Below, piece after piece: positions 32,803 through 36,955 of a stretch of 36,955 nt of DNA. Numbering within the stretch: position 1 is the first letter of the stretch; every line of letters starts with the position of its first letter. The stretch is from Candidatus Alistipes intestinipullorum. Lineage in GTDB: Bacteria; Bacteroidota; Bacteroidia; Bacteroidales; Rikenellaceae. The notes below the pieces were generated by a model. The model saw only the letters and a program-made list of their open reading frames with translations. It had not been told where the DNA came from and ran no database searches. The stretch is taken from positions 1 to 36,955 of the forward strand of contig DXGO01000123.1 in NCBI GenBank assembly GCA_019113885.1. The letters run 5' to 3'. A program made the position numbers and the translations under genes.

Positions 32803-33885
32803 ATGAAGCGATTGATTCTGATGGCGACAGCCGCTGTGTTGGCGACAGCCTGCGGCGGAGGGGCCGCGAAGTACACCCTGCGGGGTACGGTCGATACGTT
32901 GTATAACGGGACTTATGTCACCCTCTCCCGTGGCGGGATGATTGACAGCGTGTTGGTCGCTGATGGGGCCTTTGTTTTCGAGGGCCGGATCGACACCCCG
33001 GCAATGGCGGGAGTGATGGTTGCGAAGGGCGAGCAGTATGCTACGTGCGTTATGGTGCTCGAGCCCGGATTTCCGACCGTTGATTTGGACGATGAGTTGT
33101 CCCTCTGCGGGGGTACACCCCTCAACGAGGCCTATTGTCACTATTCAAAAAGCAACAATGCGTTGTATGCCGACTTTATGGCGGACAGGCAGTCGCTGAT
33201 TGACAATCTGGATCTCTCGGAGGCCGAGCGCACCGAGCAGATAAATGCCCGTACAGCGTGCTACATCCGACAGCGGGACTCGTTGACCCGAGCGCTCTTT
33301 GCGGCCAATACGGACAATGTGCTCGGGGCGATGGCGATGACGAGCCTCGAAATGGACAAGAGTGAGTTCGATTCGCTCTACAACGTGGCCGGGGAGGTAG
33401 TCCGCCGCGAGCCCCGGGTGGTAGCGGAGAAGCAGCGTTACGAGAATCTGGAGAAGACTTCGGCCGGGAAGATGTTCACGGACTTCACGATCGAACATGG
33501 TGCGGCCGACGGTTCGGCGGCGTCGCTCTCGGACTACGTGGGACGGGGCAAGTACGTACTGGCCGATTTCTGGGCCTCGTGGTGCGGGCCGTGCCGCGGG
33601 GAGATGCCCAACCTGGCGGAGGTTTACAAGAAGTATAAGGGAGACCGGTTCGAGATCGTGGGCGTAGCCGTATGGGACGAGCGTGCCGACACGGAGAAGG
33701 CTCTGACGGAACTTCCGATCACGTGGCCCGTGATTTACGATGCCCAGGAGATACCTGTCGACCTCTACGGCATCCGGGGCATTCCCGAGATCATCCTCTT
33801 CGGCCCTGACGGCACGATCGTGGCGCGCGGCCTGCGCGGCGAGGCGATCGGCACGAAGGTGGGCGAATGCCTGTCCGGGAAATAA
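32803..33885 (+). CDS. DUF4369-type lipoprotein with a TlpA/ResA-like thioredoxin domain
   Basis: This 360-residue lipoprotein starts MKRLILMATAAVLATAC, with the lipidated Cys at 17 followed by GGG. Residues about 23-120 form a beta-rich DUF4369-like domain (YTLRGTVDTLYNGTYVTLSRGG, SVLVADGAFVFEGRIDTPA). A helical middle follows. The C-terminal thioredoxin fold (about 225-355) has the redox motif WCGPC near residue 260 and the cis-Pro loop GIPEIILFGPDG. It should be a periplasmic thiol-disulfide oxidoreductase; partners are unknown. No lipoprotein partner or cytochrome gene adjoins it. Confidence 0.92.
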   Translation: MKRLILMATAAVLATACGGGAAKYTLRGTVDTLYNGTYVTLSRGGMIDSVLVADGAFVFEGRIDTPAMAGVMVAKGEQYATCVMVLEPGFPTVDLDDELSLCGGTPLNEAYCHYSKSNNALYADFMADRQSLIDNLDLSEAERTEQINARTACYIRQRDSLTRALFAANTDNVLGAMAMTSLEMDKSEFDSLYNVAGEVVRREPRVVAEKQRYENLEKTSAGKMFTDFTIEHGAADGSAASLSDYVGRGKYVLADFWASWCGPCRGEMPNLAEVYKKYKGDRFEIVGVAVWDERADTEKALTELPITWPVIYDAQEIPVDLYGIRGIPEIILFGPDGTIVARGLRGEAIGTKVGECLSGK

Positions 33886-33958
33886 TCCTCCGGCGTGCGG
33901 GGCATGCGGACATTCCGACATCCCGATACGTTGACGGGTAAGACTCCCATTTGAGAAA

Positions 33959-33992
33959 AGGCCCTGCAACCAGATTGAAGGTTGCGGGGCCT
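33959..33992. terminator. Terminator between the thioredoxin-fold gene and rmuC
   Basis: AGGCCCTGCAACC and GGTTGCGGGGCCT form a 13-bp stem (one G-T pair) with an 8-nt loop. CTTTTCTC on the minus strand and CTCTGTTT on the plus strand follow, so it can serve both convergent genes. Confidence 0.85.
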
Positions 33993-34051
33993 CTCTGTTT
34001 CGGACGGATGGAGCTGTCGGAACTCTCGAAGCTGTCGACGGTCGGCGGAGA

Positions 34052-35530
34052 CTATTCCATCTTGTCGGGGTTGTCGGCAATGTCGGCTTCCGATGCCGTG
34101 CCGTCCCCTGCACCGATTGCCAGCCCGGGCTCCTCGTCGGGATCGTCGCTGCCCGCGGCCTCGAGCGTGCGTGCGGCGTGCTGCCGCTTGGTCTGCAGCC
34201 GGGCTGTCTTGCGCAGCCGCTCGCCCACGCGGATGATGTTGTCGTTGCCCTTGCAGAGGCGTTTGTAGGCATCGTCATATGAGGCACGGGCCTTGTCGAG
34301 GGCCGCCCCGACCCCTTCGAGCGAGGCGGTGAAGGCCACCAGCTGCTCGTAGAGTTTCAACCCGCAGGCGGCGATCTCCTTCGTATTTTTGTCCTGATCG
34401 TTGTACTTCCAGAGGTCGGCCACCAGTTTGAGCAGCGCAAAGAGGTTCGTCGGCGACGAGATGATGACCTTGCGGTCGTAGGCGTCGGCCCAGATCGCGG
34501 GGTCGTTCTGCAGGGCGGCGAGGAAGGCCGGCTCGTTGGGAATGAACATGATGACGAAATCGGGGGAGTTCAGCCGCCGCTGGTACTCCTTGCGCCCGAG
34601 CTCCACGACGTGCTGGCGGACCGAGGCGACGTGGGCTGCGAGATAACGCTGCCGCTCCTCCTCGCTCTGGGCCGAGGTGTATCCCACGAAGGCCGTGAGC
34701 GAGACCTTCGAGTCGATGACGATGTCCTTCTTCTCGGGAAGGTGCAGCACGACGTCGGGCCGAAGGTTGCGCCCCTCCTCGTCCTTGATGTTGTACTGCG
34801 TCTCGTAGTGGATGCCCTTCGAGAGGGCCGAGTTGTCGAGAATCGTCTCGAGCAACATCTCGCCCCAGTCGCCCTGCACCTTCGAATTGCCCTTGAGGGC
34901 GTCGGTCAGGTTGCGCGCCTCGACGGAGATGTGTTGGTTGAGCTCCATGAGGTGCTTGAGCTCGGCCCGCAGTTCGCCGCGCTGGGAGGTCTGCGTGGTG
35001 TAAATCTCCTCGACGCGGCGGCGGAAGTCGGTGATGTTGTCGCGGAACGGCTTGAGCAGCAGGTCGATCTGCTCGCGGCTGCTCTGGCGGAAGTGCTGCG
35101 ACTGCTCGCCGAGGACCTCGGTCGCCAGGTTGCGGAACTGGGCCCGGAAGCGTTCTTCGAGCTCCTCGCGCTCGGCCTTGCGCTCGGCTTCCGCCGCCGC
35201 GTTTTTCTCGCGCAGGCTGGCGATTTCGGCCTCCGACGCCGCACGCAGGGCCGCCAACTCCGCCTCGGCGCGGCTGCGCTCGGCGGAGAGCGTTTGCACC
35301 TGCTCCTCGGAGCGCTCACGCCGTTCGCGTTCCGAGGCGGCGGCCTGCTCGGCCACGGCCGCACGGGTTTCGACGGAGAGCAGCCGGGCGGCGGTTTCAC
35401 GTTCGCGGACCTCGGCCTCGGCGGTCTCGGCGCGCAGGCGGCGCACTTCGCGTTGCCAGAGCAGCAACACCGTTGCCAGGAGGGCCGCCAGCACGACGGC
35501 CGCAAGAATAAGAAGTAGGTTGGGTGTCAT
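34052..35530 (-). CDS. rmuC: RmuC family DNA recombination protein
   Basis: RmuC proteins are linked to limiting inverted-repeat recombination; the fold is nuclease-like but the mechanism is not settled. The 492-residue protein has an N-terminal membrane helix (residues 4-25), a long coiled coil (about 27-140, rich in Glu, Arg and Ala), and the RmuC domain (about 160-440) with KVQGDWGEMLLETILDNSALSKGIHYETQ, LRPDVVLHLPEKKDIVIDSKVSL and the FVIMFIPNEPAFLAAL and ISSPTNLFALLKLVADLWKY blocks. The tail is acidic. The start at 35530 is chosen; the frame is open to 36379 but that part is antisense to the DUF4836 gene. Confidence 0.93.
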   Translation of the reverse strand: MTPNLLLILAAVVLAALLATVLLLWQREVRRLRAETAEAEVRERETAARLLSVETRAAVAEQAAASERERRERSEEQVQTLSAERSRAEAELAALRAASEAEIASLREKNAAAEAERKAEREELEERFRAQFRNLATEVLGEQSQHFRQSSREQIDLLLKPFRDNITDFRRRVEEIYTTQTSQRGELRAELKHLMELNQHISVEARNLTDALKGNSKVQGDWGEMLLETILDNSALSKGIHYETQYNIKDEEGRNLRPDVVLHLPEKKDIVIDSKVSLTAFVGYTSAQSEEERQRYLAAHVASVRQHVVELGRKEYQRRLNSPDFVIMFIPNEPAFLAALQNDPAIWADAYDRKVIISSPTNLFALLKLVADLWKYNDQDKNTKEIAACGLKLYEQLVAFTASLEGVGAALDKARASYDDAYKRLCKGNDNIIRVGERLRKTARLQTKRQHAARTLEAAGSDDPDEEPGLAIGAGDGTASEADIADNPDKME

Positions 35531-35555
35531 GATTCGGGACGAGCGATATTTTTGA

Positions 35556-35563
35556 CAAATGTA
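35556..35563 (-). promoter_or_regulatory. rmuC -7 box TACATTTG
   Basis: Perfect TAnnTTTG on the minus strand, 25 nt before the rmuC ATG. Confidence 0.55.
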
Positions 35564-35678
35564 CGATTTATTCCCGGAAAACCCCTGTTCCTTCCCGGCC
35601 GAAAAATCCGGGATTGAAAGATTTTGGCTTTTGCGTGTTTTTTTTCCTTCACAGACGGTGCAGTACGCTGAAATTTTA

Positions 35679-35686
35679 TACCTTTG
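35679..35686 (+). promoter_or_regulatory. DUF4836 gene -7 box TACCTTTG
   Basis: Perfect TAnnTTTG, 33 nt before the ATG at 35720, giving a leader of about 28 nt rich in A. Confidence 0.6.
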
Positions 35687-35719
35687 TTCTCCAAAGGAAA
35701 CCCTTAAAAAACATAAAAC

Positions 35720-36955
35720 ATGAAACAATTGTTGCGTTTGTGCAAGTTGGCCTGCTGCGGAGCGGTGGCCATGTTGACCGTTGCCTGCGGCGGTGGTTCG
35801 GATTACCGCGACCTGCTGCCGGTGGATTCGTTCGTGACCGTTTCGGTCAGCCCGTCGTCGCTGGCCGAAAAGAGCGGTGCGGGCGACATTACCCAGAATC
35901 CGCTCTATATTCGCCTCGCTGCGGAACTGGAGTCGTTCGAGGGCCTCACGCCCGAAGAGAAGGAGTACCTGCTGACGCTGCTCCGTACGCCCGAGGAGTC
36001 GGGTATCGACACGAAGAAGGATCAGTTCCTCTTTGTCTCGACCGACATCCCGGTCGATGGCAACGTCACGGCCTCGATGTCGCAAAAGTTCGGCGTGCTG
36101 ATGCCGCTGGGGGACCGTGCGAAGTTCGACGCGCTGATCGGGCGCATCTGCCAGAAAGGCGGTCTTACCGTCGAAACCGAGCAAGGCGTGAGCTGCCTCA
36201 CCATCGGGGAGTCGGCGCCTTACAGCGGCCTCTGTGCCTATGATGACCGGGCCGTGCTGCTCTATTTCGCCACCGGAAGTCTCGATGCGGTTCGAGCCGA
36301 TGCGGTCGCGCTCTTCGGTCAGAAACGCAGCGAGAGCCTGATGGGCAATGCCGATATCGCCAAGCAACTCACTCAGCAAAACGATATTAACATGGTTGTC
36401 TCCTATGCCGGAATGTCGTCGCTGCTGAACAATCCGATGCTGAGTTCGCTGCCCATGATCGGGGCGCTGAAGTCGATGTCCGTTGTAGGTTCGATGAACT
36501 TTGAGAAGGGCGAGATCGTGAGCGACTTTGCGGTATGCTATGCCGATGCCGAGAGCAAGCGCCAGATCGAGGAGGGCTACGCCTACATGGCTGCCCAGAA
36601 GGGCGCACTGCTACGTTATGTCCCGGCGAACTCGATTGCCGTGATGGGCTTCGGTCTCGATGGGGAGAAACTGCTGGAGCTCGTATCGTCGCTGCCCGGC
36701 GGGGCGATGCTGGTAGCCAGCCCGCAGGTAGCACAAGTGATGAAGGCGTTCGACGGGGATGTGGCCGTGTCGTTCTCCGGTATGTCGGCCAACGGCCTCT
36801 ATCCCATCGGTTCGGTGCTGGCCGAGATCGGCGATCCTGCGGCTGTGGATACCATTGTGGCGAACCTGGGCGGGATGCCCGTGCAGAAGAGCGCCGAAGG
36901 CGCCTATACGCTTGAAGCGGGCGGAGCTTCGATTCAGTTCGGTGTCAAGGAGGGA
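35720..36955 (+). CDS. DUF4836 lipoprotein, N-terminal 412 residues (runs off the window)
   Basis: This lipoprotein begins MKQLLRLCKLACCGAVAMLTVAC with the lipidated Cys at 24 and GGG after it. Its DYRDLLPVDSFVTVSVSPSSLAEKSG segment, followed by long beta/alpha stretches (GVLMPLGDRAKFDALIGRIC, GGLTVETEQGVSCLTIGESAPYSGLCAYDDRAVLLYF, NMVVSYAGMSSLLNNP), fits the Bacteroidetes family DUF4836, whose function is unknown. The frame is still open at the window edge, so the C-terminus is unseen. It is divergent from rmuC. Confidence 0.85.
   Translation, partial: MKQLLRLCKLACCGAVAMLTVACGGGSDYRDLLPVDSFVTVSVSPSSLAEKSGAGDITQNPLYIRLAAELESFEGLTPEEKEYLLTLLRTPEESGIDTKKDQFLFVSTDIPVDGNVTASMSQKFGVLMPLGDRAKFDALIGRICQKGGLTVETEQGVSCLTIGESAPYSGLCAYDDRAVLLYFATGSLDAVRADAVALFGQKRSESLMGNADIAKQLTQQNDINMVVSYAGMSSLLNNPMLSSLPMIGALKSMSVVGSMNFEKGEIVSDFAVCYADAESKRQIEEGYAYMAAQKGALLRYVPANSIAVMGFGLDGEKLLELVSSLPGGAMLVASPQVAQVMKAFDGDVAVSFSGMSANGLYPIGSVLAEIGDPAAVDTIVANLGGMPVQKSAEGAYTLEAGGASIQFGVKEG

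Noticed and set aside
35531..36379. N-terminal extension of the rmuC frame to 36379
   Set aside because: It is antisense to the DUF4836 lipoprotein gene and lies upstream of the rmuC -7 box.
1..36955. Mobile elements, CRISPR arrays, phage genes
   Set aside because: I looked for transposase or integrase motifs, regularly spaced repeats and long terminal inverted repeats and found none. The tRNA-Arg 3' end is not followed by an integrase or a visible partial tRNA copy.

Overview
The window reads as chromosomal DNA of a GC-rich member of the Bacteroidales, most like Alistipes or a relative. This rests on three things: the set of Bacteroidetes-restricted families (NigD-like, DUF4836, DUF2851, GSCFA, HU-CCDC81/SPOR), promoters of the Bacteroidetes -7 type TAnnTTTG instead of TATAAT, and weak or absent Shine-Dalgarno sequences. 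I see no insertion sequence, phage, CRISPR array or integrative element. Most genes are housekeeping genes, packed on both strands and separated by strong hairpin terminators.

Layout. 1-5.3 kb (minus strand): 5' part of secA, then a run transcribed from a degenerate PafA-like phosphatase through sufE and a SufT-like DUF59 gene to a DUF2851 gene. 5.3-9.5 kb: divergent GSCFA/ispE, rpiB, a DUF454 membrane protein, a DUF4377 lipoprotein and a small membrane protein. 9.5-12.4 kb: typA and aroB, divergent. 12.5-14.8 kb: an AraC regulator divergent from a membrane protein/cytidylate kinase-like fusion. 15-18.4 kb (minus): single-domain malic enzyme, ruvB, NigD-like lipoprotein. 18.5-20.5 kb: an ECF sigma factor followed by one polypeptide that joins an anti-sigma-like N-terminus, one inner-membrane helix, a long linker and an outer-membrane beta-barrel. 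20.75 kb: tRNA-Arg(CCG). 20.9-25.6 kb: a tightly spaced six-gene run (LexA-like regulator without the peptidase Ser, ribE, histidine kinase, lgt, HU-CCDC81/SPOR protein, GtrA protein). 25.7-29.9 kb: divergent uvrB and dnaG. 30-33.9 kb: smpB, HAD phosphatase, tsaB, an unrecognised helical protein and a thioredoxin-fold lipoprotein. 34-37 kb: rmuC and the 5' part of a DUF4836 lipoprotein.

How it works together. Translation and ribosome quality functions (typA, smpB, tsaB, tRNA-Arg), replication and repair (dnaG, uvrB, ruvB, rmuC) and envelope biogenesis (secA, lgt, lipoproteins, SPOR protein) dominate. The most notable points are: (1) six genes (GSCFA, ispE, DUF454, ruvB, uvrB, dnaG) whose -7 box ends only 4-5 nt before the start codon, predicting leaderless mRNAs, including one 33-bp divergent gap holding both boxes; (2) the sigma factor plus envelope-spanning barrel pair, a candidate outer-membrane-to-sigma signalling device; (3) two proteins that keep a fold but lose catalytic residues (the phosphatase and the S24 regulator); (4) the membrane/kinase fusion facing an AraC regulator. 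Family assignments rest on recognised motifs and length, with no database search.
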